Below, one piece after another: positions 1-8,856 of a stretch of DNA of 64,000 nucleotides. The position numbers and the translations under genes were made by a program. The notes under the pieces were generated by a model, which saw nothing but the letters and a program-made list of their open reading frames with translations, ran no database searches and was not told the DNA's origin. Every line of letters starts with the position of its first letter. Within the stretch, counting starts at the first letter, position 1. The DNA is from Nonlabens ulvanivorans (GTDB lineage Bacteria; Bacteroidota; Bacteroidia; Flavobacteriales; Flavobacteriaceae). The stretch spans positions 186,001 through 250,000 of the forward strand of contig NZ_BBMK01000004.1 of the NCBI RefSeq assembly GCF_000755285.1. Direction: 5' to 3'.

Positions 1-2
1 GA

Positions 3-122
3 TATGAGATTAAAGATAATCTAGATAACGGTAAAGTCATTTTCTGGATGAAAGTGATATTCTTTATTATCGCTGTAGGTTTACTTTGTATTCCTATTCA
101 TAGTTGGTTTTATAAATCATAA
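3..122 (+). CDS. C-terminal end of a membrane protein (partial, cut by window start)
   Basis: An open frame enters from the left edge and stops at 120-122. The 39 visible residues start with a polar stretch (YEIKDNLDNGK), continue into one hydrophobic segment (about VIFFIIAVGLLCIPI) and end with a short basic tail, WFYKS. This looks like the last transmembrane helix of a larger inner-membrane protein. The stop lies 6 bases before the yciO start, so the two may be co-transcribed. I do not recognise the family from this fragment. Confidence 0.55.
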   Translation, partial: YEIKDNLDNGKVIFWMKVIFFIIAVGLLCIPIHSWFYKS

Positions 123-128
123 CATATC

Positions 129-746
129 ATGGCACAGTTAGTACGTATATATGAGGACAATCCTAGTCCTAAAGAATTACAACGTATCGCAAAAGCTATG
201 AAGGATGGCGCGCTTGTAATATATCCTACAGATACCGTTTATGGTCTGGGATGTGATATTAATCATAAAGGTGCATTAGAAAAAGTTGCTAAAATTCGTG
301 GCGTCAAGCTTGAAAAGGCAAATTTTTCTTTTATATGTGAAAGCTTAAGTGATTTAAGTGAATACGTGAGTCAGATTGACACCGCTACCTTTAAAATATT
401 GAAACGTAATTTACCTGGTCCATATACTTTTATACTACCAGGAAATAACAATCTACCATCTGTATTTAAGAAAAAGAAAACTGTAGGTATAAGAGTGCCT
501 GATAATTCTATTGCGATAGGACTAGTGCAGGCACTGGGCAATCCAATCATTTCAACATCTATAAAGGATGATGATGAAGTCATTGAATATACTACAGATC
601 CTAGTCTTATTGTTGAGAAATGGGATAAACTAGTTGATTATGTCATCGACGGTGGTTATGGAGATAACGTTGCCTCTACAGTAATAGATTTAACCGGTGA
701 TGAGCCGGTATTGATTAGAGAAGGAAAAGGAAGTGTAGAGTTGTAA
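129..746 (+). CDS. yciO: Sua5/YciO/YrdC family protein, YciO-like
   Basis: The 205-residue protein resembles E. coli YciO along its whole length. It has the YPTDTVYGLGCD motif near residue 33, an IRG sequence near 57, GPYTFILPG near 98, GIRVPDN near 120 and the ending VLIREGKGSVEL. The fold binds ATP and double-stranded RNA. TsaC/Sua5 members make threonylcarbamoyl-AMP for the t6A modification of tRNA. At the spot where TsaC has S-x-N, this protein reads ISTSIKDDD, as YciO does. I therefore call it YciO, whose role is not settled, rather than the essential TsaC. Its stop is 2 bases before the next start, suggesting an operon. Confidence 0.9.
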   Translation: MAQLVRIYEDNPSPKELQRIAKAMKDGALVIYPTDTVYGLGCDINHKGALEKVAKIRGVKLEKANFSFICESLSDLSEYVSQIDTATFKILKRNLPGPYTFILPGNNNLPSVFKKKKTVGIRVPDNSIAIGLVQALGNPIISTSIKDDDEVIEYTTDPSLIVEKWDKLVDYVIDGGYGDNVASTVIDLTGDEPVLIREGKGSVEL

Positions 747-748
747 AG

Positions 749-1168
749 ATGCGTGTAGAACGATTGGTTTCTTTTTTATTATTTGGAATAGTTGCTATTC
801 TAATTTTCACGGCTTTTTACAACCCGATTGAGTCTATAGAATATATAGAGAAAGACGTTTATTTTAAAGAAGCTCATCGTGAGGCATTATTAATCTATGC
901 TGCTTTTATATCTATTCCTGGTTTTATGTTGCTGCTGTGGTCTGATAAAAACAATTCATTTATTGCTAACCTATGCTGGTTGATACTGGCATCAGCAATT
1001 ATTATTTGTGCTGCCATTTTATATCTTACTTACTTTGTCAATCCTTATGATTTGGGCTTTGACGATTACACTACTTATAGTTGGTATATTGCTTATGCTC
1101 TCATTGCGCTTATTATTCTTAATATTATCTATCTAGTTGCAAAACTATTTAAAGTAGGTAAAGATTAA
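749..1168 (+). CDS. Small four-helix membrane protein, unknown function
   Basis: The protein has 139 residues. Four hydrophobic segments lie at about 8-25, 45-62, 72-92 and 112-133. Two of the loops are acidic: the first contains ESIEYIEKDVYF and the third contains DLGFDDYTTYSWY. It starts 2 bases after yciO stops, so it is very probably translated from the same message. The next gene encodes a protein of similar size and topology, possibly a diverged duplicate. I do not recognise a named family. Confidence 0.7.
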   Translation: MRVERLVSFLLFGIVAILIFTAFYNPIESIEYIEKDVYFKEAHREALLIYAAFISIPGFMLLLWSDKNNSFIANLCWLILASAIIICAAILYLTYFVNPYDLGFDDYTTYSWYIAYALIALIILNIIYLVAKLFKVGKD

Positions 1169-1189
1169 CTCAACTTATATTTATAGCTT

Positions 1190-1672
1190 TTGAATATTAA
1201 TTGTACACAAAACACCCATCGAGGTATATCTTTTATATTCTTATTATTTGCTTCAATAAGTATATGCTACCTTATTTTAAATCATGGATTAGGTTTGTTA
1301 AACATAAATATAGGAGACACTTATTATGTTTATGCACAGTATCAATATATTACTCTAATTAATGTGTTTCTAATTGTTATGGGTTTGTCTACCTTATGGA
1401 TTTCATACGGTAAGAATAGGAAAGTCCTTTGGCTACTTGTCATTAATATTTTCTTTGTAACGTTATTTCTTATCATGAATATTCTATTGCAAATGGATAT
1501 AGTTACAGAGCAACCATTTGATATAAACACCTATGATCCCGACGCTATTGATTATGTAAGTCGTTATCGATTTTCACTCATTGTTCAAGCTCCAATCATT
1601 CTGTTAACAGCCCTATTGTATCTTCTTATTAATCTGATAATTAAATTGCAACAGATATTAATAAAGTCATAA
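1190..1672 (+). CDS. Small membrane protein, unknown function, TTG start
   Basis: The protein has 160 residues with four hydrophobic segments, near 12-31, 48-68, 76-96 and 128-153, and a Tyr/Asp-rich loop before the last one (NTYDPDAIDYVSRY). The frame has a stop at 1184-1186 and no ATG before the first helix, so TTG at 1190 is the only sensible start that keeps that helix. Size and topology match the protein at 749-1168, 21 bases upstream. Both could belong to one paralogous family. No function can be read from the sequence. Confidence 0.6.
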   Translation: MNINCTQNTHRGISFIFLLFASISICYLILNHGLGLLNINIGDTYYVYAQYQYITLINVFLIVMGLSTLWISYGKNRKVLWLLVINIFFVTLFLIMNILLQMDIVTEQPFDINTYDPDAIDYVSRYRFSLIVQAPIILLTALLYLLINLIIKLQQILIKS

Positions 1673-1732
1673 TTCACAATTAATTAGAATCTGCTCTAAT
1701 CTAGTTTTCTATCTTTAATAAAAAATAATAAT

Positions 1733-2566
1733 ATGCCCTATTTAGAAAAAACGACTGCACAACACGATGCAGATGTTAGTATATATTTTGAAGACCAAGG
1801 AGAAGGACAACCTATTATTCTAATACATGGATGGCCATTAAGCGGCGCGATGTGGGAATATCAGGTACCGACGCTAATAGAAAACGGATACCGTGTCATC
1901 ACCTATGACAGACGTGGTTTTGGTAAGTCATCTTGTCCATGGAATGGTTACGACTATCATACCATGGCCGAAGATTTACACGATCTTATTGAACAACTAG
2001 AAATTGAAAAGGTAATTTTAGTCGGGTTCTCCATGGGTGGCGGCGAGCTTGCGCAGTATGTAGGAACTTTTGGGACTAGTAAAATCGACAAGCTTGTTTT
2101 TATGAGCTCTATTGCACCATATTTATTGAAGACTGACGATAATCCTAACGGTGCTCCAAATGAGGTGTTTAAAGGAATGGAAAATGGTATTAAAAATGAC
2201 CGTGCCGGTTTCTTAAAGAGCTTTGGTTCTGGATTTGTAAATTATGAAGATAATAAAGATCGTATTTCTCAAGCACAGTTAGATTATAACTTTCAAATTG
2301 CATTAGATGCAAGTCCTAAAGGGACATTAGATTGTATCAATGCTTTTGGCCGCACAGATTTAAGAGATGTTCTTAAAAAAATTGATGTTCCTACTCTATT
2401 CATTCATGGTGATGCAGATAATATTGTACCTATAGAACCTAGTTCAAAACAAGGTCATTCTATTGTCAAAGATTCTCAATTAGAAATTATAAAAGATGCA
2501 CCACACGGCCTTTATGTGACGCACAAAGATGAAGTTAATAAGATTTTATTGGATTTTATGAAATAG
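1733..2566 (+). CDS. Alpha/beta hydrolase, non-heme chloroperoxidase/arylesterase-like
   Basis: The 277-residue protein has the full alpha/beta-hydrolase signature. There is an oxyanion-hole motif HGWPLSG near residue 33, a nucleophile elbow GFSMGGGE near 98 (serine in G-x-S-x-G), the acid in HGDAD near 225 and the histidine in PHGLYVTH near 260. YDRRGFGKS and the overall length fit the cofactor-free chloroperoxidase/arylesterase branch, whose members hydrolyse esters and sometimes perform perhydrolysis. There is no signal peptide, so it should be cytoplasmic. The natural substrate cannot be told. The gene stands alone and is followed by a strong terminator. Confidence 0.88.
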   Translation: MPYLEKTTAQHDADVSIYFEDQGEGQPIILIHGWPLSGAMWEYQVPTLIENGYRVITYDRRGFGKSSCPWNGYDYHTMAEDLHDLIEQLEIEKVILVGFSMGGGELAQYVGTFGTSKIDKLVFMSSIAPYLLKTDDNPNGAPNEVFKGMENGIKNDRAGFLKSFGSGFVNYEDNKDRISQAQLDYNFQIALDASPKGTLDCINAFGRTDLRDVLKKIDVPTLFIHGDADNIVPIEPSSKQGHSIVKDSQLEIIKDAPHGLYVTHKDEVNKILLDFMK

Positions 2567-2586
2567 GCTATAAACACATAAGTTTC

Positions 2587-2624
2587 AAAAAGGGTTGATT
2601 GTATTTTTTGCAATCAACCCTTTT
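2587..2624 (+). terminator. Intrinsic terminator after the alpha/beta hydrolase
   Basis: Arms AAAAGGGTTGATTG and CAATCAACCCTTTT form a nearly perfect 14-bp stem around a short T-rich loop. A T-tract is present on both strands, so it could act in either direction. Confidence 0.85.
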
Positions 2625-2738
2625 GTGTTAATTATCTATATTTTATTAAAAATTAAACTCAATAATCATAACGACTGTAGGTATTAATAGTAGAAATGTC
2701 GTAGTAATTCTTTATTTTTCATGCTATAAAAAACAGGT

Positions 2739-3368
2739 ATGAAAAATATTAATCAAATTTTTGATAATAATAAAGAATGGATCAAGTCTAAACTGGCAAC
2801 AGATAGCACTTACTTTGATAAGTTAGCATCTGGACAGGATCCTGAAATATTATATATAGGTTGTTCTGACAGTCGTGCTACTGCAGAGGAAATAATGGGA
2901 CTAGGTCCTGGAGATGTATTTGTACACAGAAACATCGCAAACATGGCGTCTAACCTAGATCTTACCGCTATGGGCGTTATCAATTATGCCGTAGAGCATC
3001 TTAAAGTTGATCACGTAATTGTATGTGGTCACTACGGTTGTGGTGGTGTGAAGGCTGCTATGCAGTCCCAAGATTTGGGAATCTTAAATCCTTATTTGAG
3101 AAACATTCGTGACGTATATAGAATGCATAAGGATGAATTAAATGCCATTACCGATGAAGATTTACGTTACAGGCGTCTTGTAGAATTAAATGTACAAGAA
3201 CAATGCATCAACGTCCTTAAAACCAGTGATGTTCAAATTGCCTTTAAACGTCGTGGTATAACAGTACATGGTTGGGTTTTTGATCTTGCCACCGGTGAAC
3301 TTATTGATCTTAAAATTGATTTTACTAAGATTCTAGAAGACATTATGGAAATCTATCATCTAGACTAG
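2739..3368 (+). CDS. can: Beta-class carbonic anhydrase
   Basis: The protein has 209 residues and catalyses reversible hydration of CO2 to bicarbonate in the cytoplasm. The zinc ligands and the Asp-Arg dyad are all visible: Cys42-x-Asp44-x-Arg46 in CSDSR, and His98 and Cys101 in GHYGCGG. These are at the same residue numbers as in the E. coli enzyme. Length is normal for the family. No transporter of the SulP type adjoins it, so a housekeeping role in bicarbonate supply is more likely than a dedicated uptake role. It is probably monocistronic, with terminators or hairpins on both sides. Confidence 0.95.
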   Translation: MKNINQIFDNNKEWIKSKLATDSTYFDKLASGQDPEILYIGCSDSRATAEEIMGLGPGDVFVHRNIANMASNLDLTAMGVINYAVEHLKVDHVIVCGHYGCGGVKAAMQSQDLGILNPYLRNIRDVYRMHKDELNAITDEDLRYRRLVELNVQEQCINVLKTSDVQIAFKRRGITVHGWVFDLATGELIDLKIDFTKILEDIMEIYHLD

Positions 3369-3404
3369 ATAGATAGACTATATCATTAATTATTTATATT
3401 ATCA

Positions 3405-3420
3405 CGCTTCCGCGAAAGCG
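3405..3420. repeat. Palindromic repeat copy 1 (one mismatch)
   Basis: CGCTTCCGCGAAAGCG differs from the consensus CGCTTTCGCGAAAGCG at one base. It is intergenic, 36 bases after the carbonic anhydrase stop, and flanked by the usual A/T-rich TCA and TAATT. Confidence 0.8.
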
Positions 3421-3429
3421 TAATTAAAC

Positions 3430-3499
3430 AACACATATATTACTAAAAGCGTTTCCTTGTATAACGATCACGGCGCTTATTTTTAGTAGTATATGTGTT
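3430..3499 (+). repeat. Long imperfect inverted repeat ahead of a DUF3857 gene
   Basis: The left arm (3430-3448, AACACATATATTACTAAAA) is the reverse complement of the right arm (3481-3499, TTTTAGTAGTATATGTGTT) with one mismatch over 19 bases. The 32-base loop can pair further through GCG (3449-3451) and CGC (3474-3476). A T-rich stretch follows the right arm and the ATG comes 14 bases later. It could terminate carbonic anhydrase transcription or act as a 5' leader structure. Confidence 0.7.
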
Positions 3500-3512
3500 T
3501 TATTTTTCTTGT

Positions 3513-5437
3513 ATGAAATTATTTGCTCCTGCAATGACACTATGTTTATTGCTCCTATTATCTACTACTGTAAACGCTCAAAAAGACAAACCTACCGCAC
3601 AAGAGGTGTCCAAAGCTAAAACGCTTAAAGAAAAATATGAAGATGAAGATGTCGTTATATCTGACAAAAAGACTGAAATCACATTTTCTCGCAACAGTAG
3701 AACTAATAAAGTAGAAGTTAGAGAAGAAATTACAACTACTTTTTTTTCAATAGCTTCTAGAGCAGACATAGGCTACAGTACAGGTTATGATAATGAATCA
3801 TCTATAGAAACATTAAACCTTACTGATAAAAGAAATAAGAGAATTGTATGGAATATAAACGATGAGCCTACTCTACTCAGTCTATTTTCCATAACGATTA
3901 CCGTGTCAAATATGCAAAACTCACCTTTCCACTACAAGGCTATCTAAGAACCGTAAAAGAGGTTAAAGAATATAAGGATGTAAAATACTTTACTACAGAC
4001 TATTTTGTAGAACCTTATAGAGTTATCAAAGGAACGATGTCCATCACCATACCAGAGTGGTTAGAAATGGAGATTAAAGAATACCATTTCGGTAATAACG
4101 ACATCAAAAGATTATCAAAAAAAGTAGGCGCAGATACACAAGTAACATTTAAAATTAATAATCTCTCACCTATGAAAAGTGAATACCGCATGCCTGGTAA
4201 CTCTTACATATATCCACATGTTCTTTATTTGACACAGTCCTTTAAAGATAGTAAAGGTGCAGAGATAACGTTGTTTAAAGAAACACAAGACTTATATAAT
4301 TGGTATTCATCTTTAGTTAATGATGTAGATATACAAACAACTGATATAGCCGTTAAAGTAAATGAACTTACTGCAGGTCTTACTACCGACGATGAAAAAG
4401 TAAAAGCTATCTATTATTGGGTACAAGATAATATTAAGTACATCGCCTTTGAGGATGGTATCGCAGGATTTAAACCAGACAGTCCACAAAATGTTTTTAG
4501 TAAAAAATATGGAGATTGTAAAGGAATGGCAATACTGTTGAAAACAATGCTGGTAGAAGCTGGCTATGATGCTCGATTAGTATGGATAGGTACAGATCAT
4601 ATATCTTATGATTACTCAACACCATCACTTAGTGTAGATAACCATATGATTACCGCAATTATGGTAGATGGTAAACCTATTTTTATAGACGGAACTGAGA
4701 AGTTCAATTCTTATGGCACATTCGCTACTAGAATTCAAGGTAAACAAGCGTTAATAGAAAACGGAGACTCCTTTTTACTTAAAAAAGTACCACAGGCTAC
4801 TCCAGAATTTAATAAAGAAGTATATCAAGGTACTTTCAAGATTAATGGAAGTGATCTAGTGGGAACTATGAATAAAGAGCTTACTGGTGAGCAAGCAAGT
4901 AGTTTCCTTTATGGCTTTACAGGTATGGAGCAAGATAAACGTCAAGAAGTCATGCTAAAAGTTCTGACGGATGGTAACGATAATGCTACAGTAGAAAATG
5001 TAAGTGCGTTCGACCCAACAGATAGAGATGCTATTCTTAAACTCAATTATGACATGAAAGTATCTAATGCTGTAAGTAGCTTTGATGAGAATCTATATTT
5101 TGAACTAGATCCGGTACGTTATCTAGCAAACTGGACCATGGATGAAGACCGTCAGAACTCTTATAAAATGAATAATACCCGAGTTGAACAAAAGAATATC
5201 ACGCTAGAACTACCGGCAGGCTATACAGTAGAAACTCTTCCTGATGCCATATCAATTGATAATCAATTTCTTAAAGTTGAAGCTCATTACACGCTAGACG
5301 ATAACCAAATTAATTATAACTCTCAAATTAAAATAAAAACTCGATTGATTGAAAAAAATCAGTTTGATACATGGAACACTGCTATAGAACAAATCAAGAA
5401 TTTCTATGACGAGCAAATCGTGTTGAAAAAAGCTTAA
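3513..5437 (+). CDS. Secreted DUF3857/transglutaminase-domain protein (frameshifted as read)
   Basis: The product is a periplasmic or outer-envelope protein of about 640 residues with a DUF3857 N-terminal domain followed by a transglutaminase-like domain. A signal peptide (MKLFAPAMTLCLLLLLS...VNAQ) supports the ATG at 3513 over an upstream GTG at 3495. The frame breaks near 3877; with one added base there the protein reads on as FHNDYRVKYAKLTFPLQGY and joins the frame starting before 4037. The triad is visible: Cys in YGDCKGMA (about residue 335), His in VDNHMITA and Asp in FIDGTEKF. The family is common in Bacteroidota, but its substrates are unknown. A longer paralog follows 36 bases downstream. 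Confidence 0.85.
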
Positions 5438-5473
5438 TTACCTAACTAACCAAAGTAATATACTACTAGTACT

Positions 5474-7657
5474 ATGAGATTAATTTTATTAACGATTACC
5501 ACTTTGTGCTTTACCATCATTTTGCAAGGGCAAAGCAAACTAGAAAAAGAACTACAAGAAAAATTTTGGAATCAAACAGGTTCTCAAATAACCGCCATGG
5601 AGATTCCTGTAAAATGGAATGAAGAAAGTGCTGTTATTCTTAAAGATCATCGATATATACAATATATCAATAGTGGAAAAGTCGTTTACTTCAAATCCAA
5701 TAAACACCAATTAATTAAAATACAAGATCAAGCTTCTCTTGAAGGTTTTTCTGAAATTTCATTGAGTAAGGATTCTAAAATTTCTTTTGGATGGACGACA
5801 ACATCTCGCAAAGAAACCACCATAGGAATACGCATTATTAAAAGTGATGGAACGGTAAGTGTCGTTAATGTAGAAAAGGAAGAAGTTGAAGAAGATGATA
5901 AGCGTAAAATAGCAATCCCTAATTTAGAGATAGGTGATATTATCGATATATATATCCAGACTGATCGTAAGGAAAGAGATTTTGATGGATTAGATATTTA
6001 TCCAGCAGTAGAAACTACTATTAAAGACAACTACCCTATTCTAGACTATCGTATTGCTGTTGAAGTAGAAAATGATTTCTTCTTAAACATGAATACCTAT
6101 AATGGCGCACCAGCAGTAAAAGAAGAAGAAACAGAACGTAGCGCTACAAAGATGTATGTTGTTGAAGCTCAAAATGTAGATAAACTAGAAACTAATAGAT
6201 GGTATTTTCCGTTAGTAGAAGAGCCTTCTGTTAAATTACAAGTGGCTTTTGCTAGAAAAAGATCTAATGAATATGCCGCACAAATCTTTAAAGGTGAAGA
6301 CGGCGAGCGTAAGGCAACAGTCGATAAAGCAGATGTTCTAGATTATTTTGATCGTAAATTTAATCGAGCTTATAGCTATAGTGCAAAAGAAGTGATTGCT
6401 TATATTAAAAAAGGTAAATTCAAAACCAAGGCTGATAAATTAAAAGCTGGTCTAGATTATATAAGATTCAATAGATACACCAGGTTTTTTGAACCTATTT
6501 TTGCTTATCAAGCAGATATTGTTGCAGGAACACCACGTACAAAATGTTATAATTTATACTTCGGTATCTATGAAAATGATGCACAGGTAGTAAATGATTT
6601 AAGAGCTATTAGTGAAGAATTTGATATTGATTATGATATAGTATTAGTACAACCACGATATGATGGTGAATTAGATGATTTGTTGATTAAATCAAATGCG
6701 CGTGTTGGTCTTAAATTCAATACACAACCAGAATTATTCTTCTTTGATTTTAGTGAAAACATGACTTTAGAGCGTTTTCCAGAACAATTAGAAGGTGCAG
6801 AAGCATATATAGGATCCGTAGTGAAAAAGAAGAAAATATCTTCCGTCACACGAACAACACTAAGATCTTCAGCAGCAAATGAGAATGTCTATCAGGAAAA
6901 GATAAATCTATCATTGAGCGATGATAATAAAGGTTTTAAAATGGATAGAGAACTGTCTGCGACTGGACACTTTGAAAGAGAATATATATTTTCATGGATT
7001 CACTGGACAGACTTTTTAAAAGAAGATTATAGTATATATAAAGATCAAGAGCATTTCTATGAATGTGGTAGTAAAAAAGAATTATTACGATATGCAGAGC
7101 AGTTCACAGCGTTAGAAGACAAGAAAATTGAGGAATTTAGAGAGCGTAGAGAAAAGTCAACAGATCGCGAATGGGATGCTGCAACAGTTAAGGACTACAC
7201 CTCTACCGTTATAGAAACTGGTAGATATGGTGACAACACACCATTAATTGTAAAAGAGACCATGACTCTTAACGATGGTTATATTAAAAAAGCAGGTAAA
7301 AACCTTATCATCGAGATTGGTAAATTTATAGGTGGACAAGTTGAACTTGAGAAAAAAGAAAGAGAACGAACGGTAGATGTCTATCTAGATCATGCTAAAA
7401 CATACATCTATGAAATAAACCTTGAGATACCGGCAGGTTATACGGTTAAAGGTATGGATGCCTTAAATAATTCTGTAGATAATTCAACTGGTAATTTTAT
7501 TACTACAGCAGTTATCGATGGTAATGTGCTTAAGGTAAGGACTATTAAAACTTATAAGAGCAATTACCTTAAAAGTGAACAATGGAATGATATGGCACTA
7601 TGGCTAGATGCCGCATTTGCATTTAATCAAGCAAAAGTACTTCTGGAAAAAAACTAA
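5474..7657 (+). CDS. Secreted DUF3857-family protein with a degenerate transglutaminase domain
   Basis: The protein has 727 residues and starts with a signal peptide (MRLILLTITTLCFTIILQGQ). The DUF3857-like part is marked by AIPNLEIGDIIDIYIQT near residue 160 and YPILDYRIAVEVEN near 195. The region about 350-430 aligns in order with the transglutaminase domain of the upstream gene. However, the catalytic Cys position appears to be Ala in ENDAQVV and the His position is Arg in SNARVGLKF, so it is probably inactive as an enzyme. The C-terminal part (LEIPAGYTVKGMDAL) repeats the ELPAGYTVETLPDAI pattern of its neighbour. The pair probably forms an operon, and the second protein may be a binding partner. 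Confidence 0.75.
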   Translation: MRLILLTITTLCFTIILQGQSKLEKELQEKFWNQTGSQITAMEIPVKWNEESAVILKDHRYIQYINSGKVVYFKSNKHQLIKIQDQASLEGFSEISLSKDSKISFGWTTTSRKETTIGIRIIKSDGTVSVVNVEKEEVEEDDKRKIAIPNLEIGDIIDIYIQTDRKERDFDGLDIYPAVETTIKDNYPILDYRIAVEVENDFFLNMNTYNGAPAVKEEETERSATKMYVVEAQNVDKLETNRWYFPLVEEPSVKLQVAFARKRSNEYAAQIFKGEDGERKATVDKADVLDYFDRKFNRAYSYSAKEVIAYIKKGKFKTKADKLKAGLDYIRFNRYTRFFEPIFAYQADIVAGTPRTKCYNLYFGIYENDAQVVNDLRAISEEFDIDYDIVLVQPRYDGELDDLLIKSNARVGLKFNTQPELFFFDFSENMTLERFPEQLEGAEAYIGSVVKKKKISSVTRTTLRSSAANENVYQEKINLSLSDDNKGFKMDRELSATGHFEREYIFSWIHWTDFLKEDYSIYKDQEHFYECGSKKELLRYAEQFTALEDKKIEEFRERREKSTDREWDAATVKDYTSTVIETGRYGDNTPLIVKETMTLNDGYIKKAGKNLIIEIGKFIGGQVELEKKERERTVDVYLDHAKTYIYEINLEIPAGYTVKGMDALNNSVDNSTGNFITTAVIDGNVLKVRTIKTYKSNYLKSEQWNDMALWLDAAFAFNQAKVLLEKN

Positions 7658-7669
7658 TTTAAGAATGAC

Positions 7670-8671
7670 TTATAAATTGAAGCGCTCTAGAGATTTTTCT
7701 AGAGCGTTTATTTTTTGTTCCATTTTGTTATAAAATATGGAGCGCTCTTTTAAGGAACAATCTTTAATAGAAGTAGATTGTCTAATTTGATGTTTGAAAA
7801 AATCGTTCATTCTATTAAGAATATTACTGCCACTAAACCTGATGTAACCCAACATAGTCATCGTCACAAAACCTGCTACGGCAACACCTTTTTTACGTAC
7901 GACAGCATTATTACTCATCAATAATAATTCGTGATAATAGATATTATAAGAATCGTCCATTAAATCTGTAGCTGTCTTTTTAAGCAATTCTCTTAAATCA
8001 TTGCATAAAACCTTAGCCGTATCGTGATCGATATAACCTGCCTCGTGATAAAAATGAATTTGCTGTAAACTACTAGATATAGTAGTGTCATTCCATATCT
8101 CTACCCTTTTAAATTGTTCAAATAAAGATTTATTTATTTTTATTTGTTCTTTAATAGATAACGGTAAATGAAAATCTGCAAAACGCTTGCCTTCCATCGT
8201 ATCATCTAGTAAGTGTAACCAGACGTATATTTTAAATCGACCTAACAAAGAATCATTGAAGTGATGAAAAACAGGTATATCCTTGGCACTATAAATCCAC
8301 TCGACATCTTCTTTACCAGCTGCTTTTAAATTAGTTTCCATATCCTTAAAATACTTTTCAAGGCTTTCTATAGAATTAATAGTGTCAGTAGCAGTTCCTA
8401 AAGCGGTCAAATCTTGTTGTGCGGTCATGATCTGATCTAACGAAAATTGACCAACTTTTGCCAGCTTCATAGACTCTTCTATATCTAACTTAGCTTTGCC
8501 TTGTATACGGCGATAAGCAGCATCATAGCTTATTTCTAACACATCTGCTAGATGTTGAATAACAGATTTGGTTTTGGGTAGCTTTCGCGAAAGCGTTCTA
8601 TAATCATCTCTTGAACTAGCATCATAATTGCGATTTTCACAAATTAAAGATAACACAATCTCGCTATTCAC
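7670..8671 (-). CDS. Helix-turn-helix transcriptional regulator, Bacteroidota type
   Basis: The protein has 333 residues. A DNA-binding domain sits near residues 35-80 (VIQHLADVLEISYDAAYRRI, then GKAKLDIEESMKLAK), followed by a long helical region of unknown function. Regulators with this single N-terminal HTH and a roughly 250-residue C-terminal part are common in flavobacteria. The target is unknown. Residues near 27-32 (TLSRKL) are encoded by a copy of the dispersed palindrome, so either the N-terminal extension is real and tolerates the repeat or the true start is further in. No better ATG is present. Confidence 0.75.
   Translation of the reverse strand: MNSEIVLSLICENRNYDASSRDDYRTLSRKLPKTKSVIQHLADVLEISYDAAYRRIQGKAKLDIEESMKLAKVGQFSLDQIMTAQQDLTALGTATDTINSIESLEKYFKDMETNLKAAGKEDVEWIYSAKDIPVFHHFNDSLLGRFKIYVWLHLLDDTMEGKRFADFHLPLSIKEQIKINKSLFEQFKRVEIWNDTTISSSLQQIHFYHEAGYIDHDTAKVLCNDLRELLKKTATDLMDDSYNIYYHELLLMSNNAVVRKKGVAVAGFVTMTMLGYIRFSGSNILNRMNDFFKHQIRQSTSIKDCSLKERSIFYNKMEQKINALEKSLERFNL
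7683..7709 (+). terminator. Terminator for the DUF3857 pair, inside the coding end of the opposite gene
   Basis: CGCTCTAGA and TCTAGAGCG form a perfect 9-bp stem with a short loop and a T-rich tail. It lies within the last codons of the minus-strand HTH gene, encoding NALEKSLERFNL there. Confidence 0.75.
8581..8595. repeat. Palindromic repeat copy 2, inside the HTH gene
   Basis: The GCTTTCGCGAAAGC core is intact, with A instead of C at the left edge. On the minus strand it is read as codons CTT TCG CGA AAG (Leu-Ser-Arg-Lys). Confidence 0.8.
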
Positions 8672-8718
8672 GTTTAGAATGGTGAAAATGAATATAAATT
8701 TGAGTAAAAGAAACCAAG

Positions 8719-8856
8719 ATGAAAACGAAACGATTTAATAATCCCGAGGTAGAATCTTATATAAAAGACACCTTAAGACAACTCAAATACTTAAGGTCTA
8801 GATGGTGTTTTACTCAGCAGACAAAGAATCTAAGTAAAGGTAAAAATCATCTTTAA
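8719..8856 (+). CDS. Possible 45-residue protein, unknown
   Basis: An ATG frame begins MKTKRFNNPEVESYIKDTLR and stops at 8854-8856, in the gap between two minus-strand genes and running 47 bases antisense over the 3' end of the TlpA-like gene. The first 30 residues look like ordinary soluble protein, but there is no clear ribosome-binding site. It may be a remnant. I rate it weak. Confidence 0.25.
   Translation: MKTKRFNNPEVESYIKDTLRQLKYLRSRWCFTQQTKNLSKGKNHL

Noticed and set aside
1342-1530. Minus-strand frame inside the second small membrane-protein gene
   Set aside because: It is a shadow of the plus-strand gene, with no start signal and no protein-like pattern.
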